From Anaspis maculata (taxonomy: Eukaryota; Arthropoda; Insecta; Coleoptera; Scraptiidae), in assembly GCA_949128115.1 (NCBI GenBank), contig OX421964.1:30930177-30994176 (forward strand): a stretch of 64,000 bases of DNA, read 5' to 3'. A model generated the notes under the pieces. The model saw only the letters and a list, made by a program, of their open reading frames with translations, had not been told where the DNA came from and did not search any database. A program made the translations under genes and the position numbers. Shown in pieces: positions 12,396 through 26,120 of the stretch. Every line of letters begins with the position of its first letter. Position 1 is the stretch's first letter.

Positions 12396-13433
12396 TTATC
12401 AACTACCATACTGCGGTATGACGTAAGCATATCCCCAACAATCGCGTTTGTGTGTGCATCCGCCATTTTGCCCGGTGCAGGAGACATGTGAGGCGCGATC
12501 GATGCGCCCAAGGGGGTCTGCCCTAAAGGGAAACAAACGCTACTACTCCACCAGAGGGTCGACCAAAAATCACTTGCTTACACCATTGCGCACACGTTCT
12601 TGCACTAAATGCAGCAATCTGTCTCATATACGTTATTTTACCTCATCAGTGCTTACCAACTAATTCCTTACGTGATCATTACATTCTAACCGCTAATCCC
12701 CGGTTTCACGGGCCATGTTTTCCAACCATTCATTTTATAGTGTTTCAACTGTACAGCAAGAGCTTTTTTGGTTAACCCGGTGCCCTCTGCAGCGCTAAGG
12801 GAGCGTAATCTAAACATTTCGTCCTTATTCTAATTCAATCCCGATTCATTTGTCTTGATCGTGTTTGCCATGGCTTAATTGCTCCGGCCGTTTGTCGGGT
12901 TGTTTATTGCGATCGGTAATGAGATAGATGTTTTTGTTGTTTGCCCCGTTTCTACCGTATACGCGAGCGTTTAAATTATCCGCTTTAATTTGAAACCCGA
13001 GCAAAGCTGTTATTGCAATGGCCTACGCCGAGAATGTACACAGTTATCCAAAGAGCTAAATTCAACGTTTAATAAACAATAAGTGAATTATTATTATCAT
13101 CATTACATAGTAATTCCCAGACAGATGGCCCCACCTGGTTAGATGCATGATCCACTGGAATACCTGATGTCTGACGAGTATACGGCATTCAAACTACGCG
13201 CCCGTTTGTCACTACATGCTGATGCTCGCAATGACAGATCAGCGCGTAATTTGAATATAAGTGAAGGAGTAGATATACCCTAGATACTATTGTTACGGTA
13301 TTCGGGTTCACCTATTTCGAAATTCAACGTGCTGATTTACTTGTAAAACAAACTGTTTTACTATGATTTTTGGAAGGATAACACCGGTGATTTAGTTTTG
13401 AAAAAAACTGATTCTTATACTTTGAAGAGCACA
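12396..13433. other. intron stretch of repeat-poor, GC-balanced DNA
   Basis: No gene or repeat is visible. The part at about 12760-13080 is less AT-biased than its surroundings and lacks homopolymers, which makes it a plausible place to look for a conserved non-coding element. Confidence 0.35.
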
Positions 13434-13590
13434 GGGCCGCTATTCTTGAATCGTGTGAGAAAAGTCCCTGGGAGTAAAATACATTCTGCAGTTAAATCGT
13501 GATTTTCAGGCAACTTTCGCTACAGAAGTGTAGTACGGATTATATAAAACTTCCAGGGACTTTCCTCACACGAATCAAGAATAGCGACCC
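13434..13590. mobile_element. MITE, 157 bp
   Basis: The 38 bp terminal inverted repeats begin GGGCCGCTATTCTTGA on the left; the right end reads TCAAGAATAGCGACCC. The inner parts also match (GTCCCTGG against CCAGGGAC). The interior is unique. I could not settle the target-site duplication. Confidence 0.8.
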
Positions 13591-13785
13591 ACTTGTTTAC
13601 AAACGTACGACACTCGGAGCGAACTTCAAAATGGCGAATAAATAGTTGACGTTGACAGCAGACAGCAGCGAAAAGTCACGGCCGTTGCTTGTCAAACTAA
13701 AAATAAGAGTTGGTGGGGGCTGTATTATGGGTTGCGTACGCACATCCGATCAATGTAAAACGCAGTTATTTATAATTCAATGAAC

Positions 13786-14572
13786 AGCCCTTCAAAGTTC
13801 AGTTTTTGAAATCATCTTTTTGCAATAACTCTCAAGTCGTCGAAGCGATTTTCACCAAATTTGATACAAAACTTTTGTCAAAATTGTCCAGTGGCGTAGA
13901 TACCGGGGGATTGTTCAACTTTTCCCACCCTATTTTCTACGCCACTGGATATTTTTGGGAAATTATACTTTTTTTAAATTCCTTGTTCAATTTAGAAAAA
14001 AAGTTACTCTTGTAAAATTTTGATTAGAGGCTTCATTTCCGGGATATTTGGGTTTGAAACGTTGAAAAACGCTTCGAAATCGCGACTTTCGAAAACCTAA
14101 AAATTAAAATCCAAGAAAACTCATGATTCCTCAAGTGGAATAAGTTTTCTAGGTCGTTAAAGTTGATTTACTGCCATTTTTACCTGAAAAACGAGGCGTT
14201 TCCAGAAAAAAACAATTTGGGCTCTGGAAAGTGGCGATTTTGAGATGTTTTCCAAAGTTTAAAACCCAAATATCTCAAAAATCAACCTTCTCATCAAAAT
14301 TTTACATGAGTAACTTTTTTTTTTAAATTGAACAAGGAATTTGAAAAAAATATAGTTTTAGAAAATATTCAGTGGCGTACAGAATAGGGCGTGAAAAGTA
14401 AAACTACTCCCCCGTATCTACGCCACTGGACAATTCTGAAAAAAGTTATATACGTCAAGTGATGGGTATTTGTTTCGTAAGTATTTGTACCTACTAAATT
14501 TGGTTAAAATCGCTTCAATGACTTGAGAGTTATTGCAAAAAGAAGATTTTAAAAACTGAACTTTGAAGGGCT
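13786..14572. mobile_element. foldback element, 787 bp palindrome
   Basis: The left end AGCCCTTCAAAGTTCAGTTT is the inverted copy of the right end AAACTGAACTTTGAAGGGCT. The arms continue with TGCAATAACTCTCAAGTC against GACTTGAGAGTTATTGCA. Each arm holds a block reading CCAGTGGCGTAGATAC. The symmetry centre is near 14180. Parts of the arms resemble the next foldback (14675-15696), for example GGCTTCATTTCCG followed by GATATTT. Confidence 0.82.
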
Positions 14573-14674
14573 CTTAGGAAGCGTTTTAGAAAAAAATTAA
14601 ATTATGCATGTCGACCTAGTTTTCGATGGACCATCGAATGGTGAATTATTGCTACTATAACCTGGACCACCCTG

Positions 14675-15696
14675 TACAGGGTGTCCCGAAATTAATGCAA
14701 CAAAATTCACAGGGAGGTAAAAAATTGAAAAATAAGGGAACTTCATTGGTAAAAATACTCTCGCAAACGTAATAACGGAGATACAGGCCTTCAAAGTTGT
14801 TTTTTTAATACAGTTTTCTTTGCATAACTTTTGAACCGTTCAGCCGATTTCATTCAAATTTGAACCAAAGTTTACTAATATCCAACAATGAAGAGGCATT
14901 TTATCAAACATTTTCAGGGGCAAAGATAATAGGGGGTACCCTCCCCCTTTTCCCCCTCTTTCTCACCCCATTGAATATTTTTGAAAATGGTTGCAATTTT
15001 TGAATTCTACGTTTTGAATTAAAAAGTTACCTGTGCAAAATTTTAATTAAAGGCTTCATTTCCGTGATATTTCAGTTTGAAACTTTGGAAAACATCTCAA
15101 AACCGCCAGTTTTCAGGGCCCAATTTTTTTTTCTGACAAGCTTTGTGTTTTTTCAGCAAAAATGGTAGTTTGTCAACTTGAAACACATAAACTTATTTCA
15201 GTTGAGGAATCTCGAGTTTTCTTGAATTTTAGTTTTTAGGGCCTTGAAAGTGGTGTTTCCGAGATGTTCTCCGAAGTTTCAAACTCAAATATCTCAAAAA
15301 TGAAGCCTTAAATCAAAATTTTGCAAGAGTAACTTTTTAATCTAAATTGAACGTAGAATTCAAAAATTGCAACCATTTTCGAAAATATTCAGGGGGGTGA
15401 AAAAGAGGGGAAAAAGGGGGAAGGTACCCCCTATTATCTTAGCTCCTGAAAATGTTTGATAAAATGCCTTATCATTGTTTAATAGAGACTTATTTTAGTA
15501 AGCTTTGGTTTAAATTTGAATGAAATCGGCTTAACGGTTCAAAAGTTATGCAAAGAAAACTGTATAAAAAAAATACTTTACAGGCCTGTATCTCTGTTAT
15601 TACGTTTGTGAGAGTATTTTTACTGAGGAAGTCTCCTTATTTTTTAATTGTCTACCTCCCTGTAAATTTTGTTGCATTAATTTCGGGACACCTATA
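14675..15696. mobile_element. foldback element with CAGGGTG-type ends, about 1.02 kb
   Basis: The left end TACAGGGTGTCCCGAAATTA pairs with TAATTTCGGGACACC followed by TATA on the right, with one base missing there. The arms stay complementary over about 480 bp each, for example CATAACTTTTGAACCGTT against AACGGTTCAAAAGTTATG. The right end abuts the tandem foldback array beginning at 15697. No coding capacity is seen. Confidence 0.82.
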
Positions 15697-16345
15697 TACA
15701 ACGCCCTTGATTATTAAACCTACAAAGACAATATTCACCTATCTAAATCCCACTGTCAGTGACAACGGAAAAAAATGGATATAAACAACAAAATCTGACG
15801 CTCTCACTTGGACTTCTTTTTTGCAATAGTCATCAAAATTTCACTCGTGCTTGAGATTTTCCCAGATAATTTTGGCCAAGCGTTTCCCTCGGGCTGGTTG
15901 TCCCTATAGATAAATGTCCTCCTTCCTGCGGAGTCGGACATTTATCGCTACAACCAGCACTCGTGATCGCGATCATCGTGAAAATCTAAGCACTTGTGAT
16001 ATTACTGTTGATTATTACATACAACGCCCTTAATTATTAGACCTACAAGGATATTATTCACATATCTAAATTCCATTGTCAATGGCAACGGGATGAAATG
16101 GATGTGAACAACAAAATTTGACAGCTGTCACTTTGGACTTATTTTCTTTGATGATCATCAGAATATCACTTGTGCATGCTCGAGATTTTTCCTGATAATT
16201 TTGGCCAAGCGTTTCCCACGGGCTGGTTGTCCCTAGATAAATGCCCTCCTCCTGCGGAGTCGGGCATTTATCGCAACAACCAGCACTCGTGATCGCGATT
16301 GTCGTGAAAATCTAAGCACTTGTGATATTACTGTTGATTATATGA
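15697..16345 (-). repeat. tandem foldback repeat array, two units
   Basis: There are two units of about 310-330 bp. Each holds a hairpin built on GATAAATGYCC and GGRCATTTATC (15908-15948 and about 16217-16272) flanked by GGCTGGTTGT and ACAACCAGC. Each unit also has an outer inverted pair related to GTGATATTACTGTTGATTAT. The spacer between hairpins carries ACAACGCCCTTRATTATTA. The same units occur in the opposite orientation at 47240-49735. Confidence 0.75.
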
Positions 16346-17168
16346 CAAATTTACCTCAGGTTCCAACAAGCTGTGTTATAAAGCTGTAGTAAAGTCTTCT
16401 TCACTTGTTTTTTATATCGTTTACTTGAGTTTCGGCCAATTAAATATATAAAGCCATTTTCAAAACTAATGTGACATAGCATAGAACTTTATGTCTAAGT
16501 AATGATGTAACAATGAAGAATAGACGTAACAGGTAAAACAACAAAAGAAAATGAATGAGAGGATTATAAAATTGGGAGTAGAGCTGGTATAATGTAGATG
16601 TTGTCAAAATCGGTTTGTTCGTTGATGAGTCTATCTGGGTCAAGATTGTAATGTTTTTTTATTTGCAAAATTTCAGAAAATCCAATCAGGTGTCTGTTGT
16701 CAAGTTTTTGGATTGGTTTCAAACAATTAAAAGCAAAATCATGGCTTTCGGCAACTACATGTCTTGTAAAGTTTGATTTTATATCGAACGCAGGTAGTTC
16801 CCTGCGGTGCTCATTTAGTCTAATTTTGAAAGATCTTATTGTGCAACATATGTATATTTTGCCGCAAGAACAAGTTAATTTGTAGACTCCACTAGAATTT
16901 AGAGATTCAATGGGGTCTTTGGTTTTTACTAATTTACTTAGCTGTGTTAGTTCAATACACTGTTAGTGAAATTTCGTTTGATTTTTTTACCGCTCATGTT
17001 AGTTGGCGACAGAAATCCAGACTGCACAAATCAGGACGCGGGAATGATTTATTTTCTCAAGATTTTATGAATTCTCTCTGATTGAGCAACTAGCATTGAT
17101 TAGAACAAAATCTTTTCAACCAGCGTGCTAGAACAGTTGTGTTGGAATGATTGGCGCTAGACTAAAGA

Positions 17169-17523
17169 CTATCTGTTTTGGCAGCAATTGGAACCAGTCC
17201 AAAAACGGCTAGAAATAGTAGTTTTCATGACAATTTTGTGTTTCGGTGGGCATGCGCAAGATTTGACAGTTCGGGTCGGCTAGCACCAGAGGTATAGAGT
17301 GGGGAGAAGGAGAATGATTACAGAGCTGCGAGAGTTTCGTAAGCACACGAAGGTTGAATTTTTACCGACCGGCAAGGAACGTAAGCATGCGCTCCAGACC
17401 TGATGAAAACTACTGTTGGTGCCCAGATGAATATTCATTCTGTTGTGTTGGAAATCGAACGAATTTTTACCTGTGCGCTTGCCTATGATCGTTTGCAAAC
17501 CGTTTCCAACTGCTGCCAAAACA
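17169..17523. mobile_element. MITE-like copy with GTTTTGGCAGC ends
   Basis: The left GTTTTGGCAGCAATTGGAA is inverted at the right as TTCCAACTGCTGCCAAAAC. It lies immediately beside the related copy at 17533-17967, and both share their end sequences with 11325-12395. Confidence 0.55.
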
Positions 17524-17532
17524 TATTTATTT

Positions 17533-17967
17533 TAGGTTTGTTTTGGCAGCGATTCCAGCCTGGATATATGGAAATCTGCGAATATCAGTCTGGTTGACGT
17601 GTCGCGTAGATGTGACATTTTGTGAGCTGTAAAGATCATTTTCGAAAGTCAGGTATCAAAAGCTGTTCCAGCTTGAAATTATTGATTGTTCTCTATCATT
17701 TTGTTCACTCTTCCTTGAAATGGCGATGATGCGAAATTGCGACCAACCAAAAAAATGATGTGACGTGTCAACTGTCACTGATGACTTGTCCTTATATCTA
17801 GGGAAAACTTCGGGGATCTTTATAAGTATCCCTAGTTTCACCTGGACTGCTGATTCAGCGTTCTTGGAACAACAGCTGACAAACCACTTGTAAATAGTTT
17901 CTGTCGAACATGCGCACTGATTACAGTTTTCAAACCGTTAGAAGCTCGCTGCAAAAACAAAAACCTA
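17533..17967. mobile_element. MITE-like copy with TAGGTTTGTTTT ends
   Basis: The left TAGGTTTGTTTTGGCAGCGA pairs with TCGCTGCAAAAACAAAAACC at the right, with a few differences. It is a relative of the element at 11325-12395. No open frame of note lies inside. Confidence 0.6.
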
Positions 17968-20430
17968 TTGACAAATTTTTGTGTTCGCCTGAGAGAAACA
18001 GTATCAAACTCTTTGTTGTTTGTTACTGACATGAACGAGAATGCTATCTAGGAATTCTAAAACTCCTCATCATTCTACCTACGTATTGGAGGTGGATAAA
18101 CCTACTCCGAAACCGAAAGGGAATGAATTGATAGGATCGGTCTTAGTAAAAGAGCCGGTGCAGTTCAACAGAAAAAAAACATCAGTTAGTCGTGTTCGGA
18201 ATGTCACTTGCGCCGTTTCCGGGAATCAACTCCATCAAGGGCTCGTTTATATGGCCAACTTTGATCGATATGCAATGATTGTTTTAGAAGAATATATACC
18301 CGTTTTCGCCGTATACACCATCACGGTTCGTTATATTGTTTCCTTATACATCGAACATGATGCCCTTATCGCCTCAATCTCTCGGAAAACGGACGAGTTT
18401 GTCCTTTTGCGACGTCTTACAAATGTATCGCCCGTTTTTTTGCGTATAAACAATTCGAACACGCATGTAGCTCTCTCTCGGAATCGCGGTTTATCGACGT
18501 TATTTATATATTTATATATTTTATAGTCCTCCGGCATCCATACCCATACCATCGTCATCCCATCCAGACCAGCGCAACATTGTCTGAATCCAAAGCACCA
18601 GAAACATTTTTCTCTCACATGCTTCTGCTGATGGCTGATGCCCGGGCGCGGGAAAGCCCGGAGGCAGAGGGAGCTTGCGAGAGAGCTTTACGTGTCTCGA
18701 CTGTTGTTATTATTACAAGAGAAGAGAAGAGAAGAGGTCGAAAGGAACGAAACGAGAAAATCCCGAGACGCGTGTATTTTTTTCACCCTGATTGATGTCG
18801 GACAAAAAAGGAAGCGTGTTGGGTTCATGCCACGCTCGTAAAACCCGCTGATGCCCACTCGAAGACAGGCGACTTTTAAAAATTACTGCTTCGGAGGCCA
18901 AAAGACGACGATAAATCCAAAGAATTTATATTTATTCCCGCTATAATTCCATATGCACTGGCGTGGTGTAAAAACAAGAAACAAAACAAGACATAGTGAT
19001 GGCTCATTCCACATGGAAAAAAGCTCGGCTCGACCCACCGGAAATGTTACAAAAATTGTTTGTACTATGCACACGGCCCTTGGATGCATTATAAAATACA
19101 TCTCATTTTAATCAACAAGCGCCGGACGGCATTTATCACGTAATATGCATGAAGTAAACTCTCATTTTTGAACATCAACATTCAAATTGATCATCTACTT
19201 TTTGTACAATATTTTTGTTGTACTTGCAAAGAAAGTGGCTACCGCGCGCCACATTCAATGTTTGAAAAACGGAAACGCAAACTATTTCCCTTTCACGCTC
19301 AAGCTTATCCCCCAAGCAACGTTTGTTGGTGTTGCAATTTTCGCCCCTATATTCGCCCTATAACCTCCAGCCCTTCGCCATCAAGAGCTATTTATCAAGC
19401 GTTTGTTCCTATGACAACTTTTATATTTTATTTTACTCTGGCTTCCATTGTCCGCGCAGCCACCTTTTTGTACACAATTGTCACGTTATATTGGCACTGT
19501 AAATATAAATAAATAGCTCTTCACGTATAGGCATAGTGTGCGTTTATTGCACCACGGATCCGGTTTCTCGCGCAAACACTCTCGGGAGATTTTCACCATT
19601 TACAACTTGACTTTTTTTTTGGGAAAGGGTACAGCCATAAATGCCATCGGGATGCCTCTTTTTGTGCCTCCGTGCAAAGAGAATAAATCTAAACGTTTCC
19701 GGATGGCGGAGTAAACTGTCTTCGTACCTGGCGCTGTCTTGTTTTACTACTTTATAAGCAATTGTTGGTAAATTATAAGCGTAAAACACCTACGCAGACA
19801 CATTCTTTACGCGCATAATCTCGCCCATTCATCTATCTGGCCTGGGGTAGCCAGCCAAAGTCTCAGTTTCTTGGGAAACTTGATACATGCAGCTACCAGA
19901 AACGCGCCCACCGCTGATGACTATAATAAAGAAATGGAATATACGTTTTTTTTCTTGTCGAGAGAGGAGGAGAACCGAGCAGAGGAGCATTTTTATATGA
20001 ATACAGAAAAAAAGAATTGGACAGATCAGATATCAATAAAACGTATCAATAACATTTGTGTGTATACGTGGATCTTGAGGTCGGATATATGGTTAACTTT
20101 GAGATATGTCGTAAAACCCGGAGTCCTATACCTGCAGCCGGCAATCAATTATTTCTGCGAAGATCTCTGGAATTTTAACATAATTAATGGACATATTTCA
20201 CATTAATGTATACCTGGCGAGGAATTCTTCAGATTCTTGATTTAGGACCGGGCATTTCGCACGTAAGGCGATCAGAGCCAAATTTCGCTACGGTTTTTTG
20301 AAATTCTCGGAACAATGAGGGTGATCTTGGTCACTGGACAGACAGCTTGGTAATCAAGCATTTTCTCTCCTCGAAAGGTATTTTCGGGAATTAAAACAAA
20401 AAAAAGGATTTCGATAGAAATAATATCAGT
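17968..20430. other. intron stretch, no gene recognised
   Basis: The 161-codon frame at 18041-18526 has no domain I recognise and may be chance. A purine-rich GAAGAGAAGAGAAGAG run lies near 18718-18735. I see no long inverted repeat. Confidence 0.4.
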
Positions 20431-20516
20431 CCGGTCCATTTACACAGTTATCAATAATGTTATCATTCATAATAGTTATCATATCAATAATGTCTTTATT
20501 TCTTGAAATGGACCGG
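20431..20516. repeat. small inverted repeat, 86 bp
   Basis: CCGGTCCATTT at the left pairs with AAATGGACCGG at the right. The interior holds a second symmetric pair built on ATCAATAATG and CATTATTGAT-like blocks. It may be a very short MITE or a remnant. Confidence 0.5.
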
Positions 20517-20599
20517 TTTTGGTGCCTAAATGTTATAATCACTAATTGAAGAAACTGGAAAGGTCCAGCAGCTTCGCTACGAATCCGGCAAGCTCTCGA

Positions 20600-20765
20600 A
20601 CGGCTCCTCCACCAATTGTACGAGTTTGTGTCTTATTCTAGAGTCGAAGTCTTCGGGTTTGTGTCTTATTCTAGAGTCGAAGTCTTCGGGTTTGTGCCTT
20701 GTTCTCAAGTCGGAGTCTCCGGGTTGGTGTCTTGTCTCCGAGTCGGAACTCTAGCGAATATCGTA
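20600..20765 (+). repeat. 33 bp minisatellite inside dispersed repeat copy 2
   Basis: About four units of 33 bp follow one another, reading GTTTGTGTCTTATTCTAGAG then TCGAAGTCTTCGG. The first two are nearly identical and the later two have diverged. The array is bounded by GGCTCCTCCACCAATT at the left and CTCTAGCGAATATCGTA at the right, the same flanks as at 6582-6680. Confidence 0.7.
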
Positions 20766-23700
20766 GTTACTACTGACACTATTGTCATGTATGTCATTCA
20801 TGGATCGTGCTCTAACACTCGTTTGCGCCAAGGGCAAGTTGGTGAGATTTGTGATGTATTGTCAAGAACCATATGATTTGTTTTGTGAATTGGTGTATTA
20901 AGGCTGGATCGGTACCTCTGCCATGCATCTGTAATTTACTGAGGTCTGGTCAGTTGAAGTACCTATAATTGATCTAACAATGGAACACTTCGCGGCCTTG
21001 AGACTTCTTTCCGAGTTGGGCAACTTAAACACTGGGAGCGTGCATGCATGGCTGTATGCCACTGAGCTGTCAAGGCGTAGGACATACAGAGCCCATGGTG
21101 ATGAAAATAAGAAATTTAATTTAGACTCCTTCGGGCAACCAGACAAGTTTGACGTGGTTACTTGTTTTTGACATTGACATTAGACATTTCTCGCGTGTAT
21201 AGATGTCAATGTGTATGCGTGGATCAATCTATAGGGTGCATAAATGCTGTAAATACTACTGCCAACCCAAAAAGTCCAACGAAAACTTCACTTTCCGCCG
21301 CAGTGCTACTTATCATGCACATAGCACATAGCATGGGGTAAGATCAAGGATGATGTCGATTTTTTTTATAATAGAGTGTGTGCAATGTACATGTATTCCT
21401 GGATTGCTCGGTAACGGCTAACGAACGGTGAATATCAGTTGTTAGTGAGTGAGGATTGGTTAGTTGAAGGCGATCAACAGTGATATTTTACATGGCTCAA
21501 CTGACAGGGCAGTCTAGTTTGGAAAAGCAGCAACTGAACTCTGCCACCAGAGGTATTTTTTAGTGTTTTTACAAAATTGGACTGGTATAGTCATTTTTGT
21601 GTTTATCTTCTAAGCGAGAAAAAACAATACTTCAATAAAATTATTCTCATACTCGTTTTCACAATCTACCTATCAGGGATCAGGGGTCATATTCAGTTGA
21701 AATTTTGGTCAAACGTCCCGTACTACTGGAGTATGTGATATAGATAATAGATATGATTCCACTATGGCATCTTCATGCGGTGTCAATAATAGTAATGCTC
21801 TGTTAGCCCCCAATATTGGGTTGACAAAATGAAGCAAAATTGAATTCATATAACGGAACCAGGCAATATGCACGTGACTTGACGAAATTGACCTGATCTG
21901 AGGAAACAAAAAAAAAACACCTGTCTTCATCTAACCGAATCAAAATTTACTGGAGTTGACCTCAACTGTTTAAATTAACCTTTAATGCCTAACTTGAACA
22001 ACATAAAAATGTCTTGAACTCGATGCTGTTCTGAACTAGAGAATAATTTGTTCAGATTTCAGATCACTTTAAGAAGAAAATCTTTCTTATTTACCAGGTA
22101 CACTTTTTAACTGAAAAATTTAATTCTCATTCCATATACTCATATTCAAAAGTTTTCTTCTACCTTCCCACCTTCACCGCGCTGTGAACGTAAATAATGG
22201 ATTTCGTAACCACATACACGAATTTTCATATTTTTCACATCACGTTAAGAACAGCGGTGAAACCCAATAAATCACTATACATTATGAGGTTTATGACCAC
22301 ATCGCGTGAATTCCTGATCATTTCTAAACACGTATTATATGCGATTATTGATAATAATAATTAAAAAAAAAATGGATTGATCAATATGCGAGCTATACCT
22401 ATGTATATAGCATAGCTATAGCCATGTCTATAGGCAATAAGTAGTATGTAATAAGGGTAATGATCTGTTTTATCTAAATGGCGGCATTATTAATCACAGG
22501 TTGGTTTGCGATTTCCCGCGTGTGATAACAGCAGTAAAAGTGACTGTGATGAAACGATTTTTTTTTGTGAAAAATGAGCAGGTGCTGACGTCACGAAACC
22601 GCATCTATCCAGGGGCGGACCCCACCAAAAGTTGTCCTAGTCGAGGTATATACCTACCTACATGCTACATAGTTTTCACACAGTCATCTTTTCGATCATT
22701 AATATTTTGCGTGCAACAGCTCTGTTTAGTAAGATGAAGTGAGATCAATAGGTGTGCAATGGTCCGATTATTCCAGCAGGGTGAATGATGATTCGGAAAA
22801 ATAACAAAAATTCTTGAAATACCGATTAATTTTTGAATATACCCACTTATGTATACCTCCTTGTGTACAAGTTTGCGCGCCTTATTTTCGGAACGAGTTC
22901 CGAAGCATACATACACGTTTGAGTTATTGTGGCTGTGTATATGAAGCAGACAAGGGGTCAGGATGGGGGTCGCAGGTCACGCTGTCGTCCCCCCCGCCAC
23001 AGGACCGACACCCCCGCATCCGTTGGAATGCTACGTGATGCCCGGGGCTTATCCCATGTGAAATTTCTGTATCACCTTACTCTAACATTGATTATTTATA
23101 ATCTATTTAATGCACAACATCAGCTCGAAATTTAATATAAATGAAGTTTGAATGGGGCGATAGTGACAGATTAATAAGATCATTGTCACGGCCTGAATGG
23201 GCGAGCGCTTTTTTGTAATTTTAGTCTTAATTTATAATGGAAGCTACTTTGCACCTAATTCTTCGGAGCCGAAGGCAGCCGGCGTGATATACTGTTGTTT
23301 GACTTGGGATAATCTGTTTTTTGTCCGGCGAGCGACTTTTCGAATGGGCTCCCTTGGACTGATTTATATCAAAGCTTCATCTGACTTAATAAAGATATAT
23401 GTACCAGAGCTCCGGATCAAGCATAGGACGAGTCTTTTCACGTCAGAGCACAAGGATTAGCTGCAGTAAAATTGAAGATACCGGCCGACGAATACTCTTT
23501 GATTTCTTCGACCCGAACGCGTATTGATGATCTCTGAACAAAACCCCACCATTGAAAAACAATAATTTTAATTATAATCGCGGGCGCTTCCAATTTGCCG
23601 CAGGAATCAGAAAAAGGCATTAGAAATATATTTATGCGAGCGGCAGAGGGGTCCGAAACCAGAAGAAAAAGGTCGTTTATCACATTTCGTCCGCTCTAGC

Positions 23701-26013
23701 GAACATCATAGCCAGAGCAGCCAGCAGCTCTCTCTTCGAAAATTCGTGAATAATGGAGAGCCGGTCGGTTATGCGGTTCGCCCTGCCGCCAACAAAAACA
23801 CAATAAAACGAAAATTTACTACAGTTTTTTTTTATGTGCCCCAGTGAAGAAGTGGACAGCCTGACATGTGAAGCCTCCACCACCAGAGAAAAACTTTTAC
23901 CTGCGTGTGTGTGTCCGTCAACGCCGTTTGAAAAAAAAAGTCATTTCTACCGAAAACAGATACAAAGATACATACCTTGATAAAGGTGAAACACACCTAA
24001 GCAGCCACTTTAGTAGCACAAGGACCTGCTGATGTTAATCTAAAATGGGATTAGCACAAGCAAACTCTTGGGCATTTACACGTGTATCGTAAATGCATAG
24101 GTACCTACTATAATCGTCATACACCTATATAAGGTATTTTATTTTTTGCTCCACATTTCGAGAGCCATCAGGAGAGCACGATAATAAAGCTCCATCAATT
24201 TAACGTGTGCCCGATCCACAATGGTCTCTCATTATTCCCGCGTATACGTCTTCCATTATGCCGACGTCCCGATAGTCATTTGTCACGATTATGGATTGTG
24301 CTGGGCCCATCCGGGGCGGTTTTTTCACGAATTATTCTCGAATTTGCGAATCGAATCGCTGAGAGTTTCCTCTCACGAAATGCGTGCGTGAATGCCCACG
24401 GAGATCGATGGATGGGCTCATTATCAAGTTCCTGAAGGAACCACGGACATTTATCATATAAGCCTATGATATGACAACAATCTTCCTCTGAGTCCTTCGG
24501 ATCAATTGAATAAGAATATGCAGGTGGAGGAATCATCAAATTTGCAGGGATGAATGGATCTGAACTTTGCAAAAAATGAAAACAATTTTATCCAACAGTC
24601 GGAGTGATAGAAGTGATAGAATATAAAATCCTCAATGTCTGGAAAATTATTCAAAACCATTGTTGATATTGGATTGGGTTGGATGGTCATTTTTATTTGT
24701 CGTTTTCGTCTTTTTTCCAAACTCGCCTTCCCTCGTTTTCCCTTCCTTTCTCACATCTTCCTTCATCTCAGTGTTTTCACCTCAGTTTTCTTCCTCCCTT
24801 ATACCTTTTCACGCCTTCTTAGCTTTCTTCTTCAAGTTCATAGTCATTAGGATTGATCTCCCTCATATTTTTCTTCGTCGTCAACAACATGGTCTCCTGC
24901 TTTGTCTTCGCATTAATTTTAAATTGTCGTATTTGATTGTCTTCTGTCTGTTTTCCCGACCTTATTACTGATTTATTCAACAATATGAAATCCCATTGTT
25001 TTAGCAAGAATCCATCTTGAAGAAAGATCCCTGATGTAACCACAGATTTTAGTCAGTGGTTTGATACAATTTTTTGATATTATTTTGTTCCCGTGAATTT
25101 GAATGGAATTCAACAGGCAAGTTGTAGTGTAACTCAACTTTTCGACGTTTAGCTGTAATCGTCGTTGCCCCTTCCCTTCCCAACGTTGTTTACCTCTCAC
25201 CTAAATTGTGTAAGTTCTTACTCTAGATGAAAATGTGATATTGGGGATGACGTTGAATTCGTGAATGAAACGCGAATGAAATACAAGCAAAAAGAACTTC
25301 TGATGAAAATCAACAGCAAAGTTTTAAATGAATTCGTTTATTTTCGCAAAACACCTCACAACAATAAACTGACAATGATAAATTGACACAACATGAATAA
25401 AAAGCAACAAAACACAAACACGAATGAAACAAAAAATAATCATTACAAATTATCGCGACAATGGAGGAATTTAACAACAATAAAATATACACAAAATCAG
25501 ATTAACGAAACAAAACAAGAAATCATGTAACATGTCAAACTGTCAATTTATTCGCAAAGGAAAAGTGATGTATTCGCTGACAGGCACACATGGGAAGAAC
25601 TCGTCAAAGAAACCTCCGCGTATTGTCTGATTGGGTGCTGAAAAATACCCCCCCCCCCCCCCAAATGATCTTAAAAAAAGTCAAGTGTGAATGAGTCATG
25701 ATCAAATGACAGAAGTCACTCCAGTAATGCATTTTTCAAGCCAGCGTGAATTGATGCGCAGACCTGTTTGAAACGTTTGCTTAGTTTACAGGTTATTTAC
25801 GCTACAAGAAAAGGAAACTCGCTCGCTTACGCTTTGGACGCTCAGCGATTGATTTCAGACTTTATAAACAAAAGCAGGCAAATTTATAGATAAGTAAACA
25901 ATTAAGAAATTATTGGTAAACAAGTAAATAAGTCAGCAAGAAATAAATGATAAGTGAATAAGTAGATAGGTTGAATTTGGTCATGCTCTTTGTAAGCAAT
26001 CGGAGGCCCGTGA
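20766..26013. other. intron stretch, no gene recognised
   Basis: All frames are short. A pyrimidine-rich block lies at about 24700-24850 and a poly-C run of about 14 bases near 25648. The part at 23030-24480 has balanced base composition and few homopolymers. No strong inverted repeat was seen by eye. Confidence 0.4.
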
Positions 26014-26120
26014 CGCCCCGTGGCGCAGGTGGTTGTGTGGCTGACAGCGGCCACGGGAGCCCCAGGTTCGATTCCCGGACGAAGTCTGGATGTTTGTGCT
26101 GTCTAATTTGCAATTTTTGA
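26014..26120 (+). mobile_element. tRNA-derived SINE copy
   Basis: A box-A-like TGGCGCAGGTGG lies at 26021-26032 and an exact box B, GGTTCGATTCC, at 26065-26075. This is the internal Pol III promoter layout. The tail GAAGTCTGGATGTTTGTGCT resembles the tails after the tRNA-like heads at 50035-50130 (+) and 61515-61640 (-). A cloverleaf anticodon arm is not convincing, so a SINE head is more likely than a tRNA gene. Confidence 0.65.

Noticed and set aside
18041..18526. A 161-codon + strand frame in the opa intron
   Set aside because: It has no domain I recognise, no coding-like composition, and no splice or repeat context; likely chance.
24690..25040. A - strand frame with a Lys-rich stretch (FKINAKTKQETMLLTTKKN) that faintly recalls the region after the catalytic core of some reverse transcriptases
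   Set aside because: No YADD box or other RT motif lies beside it and the frame ends at once, so the resemblance is too weak to call.
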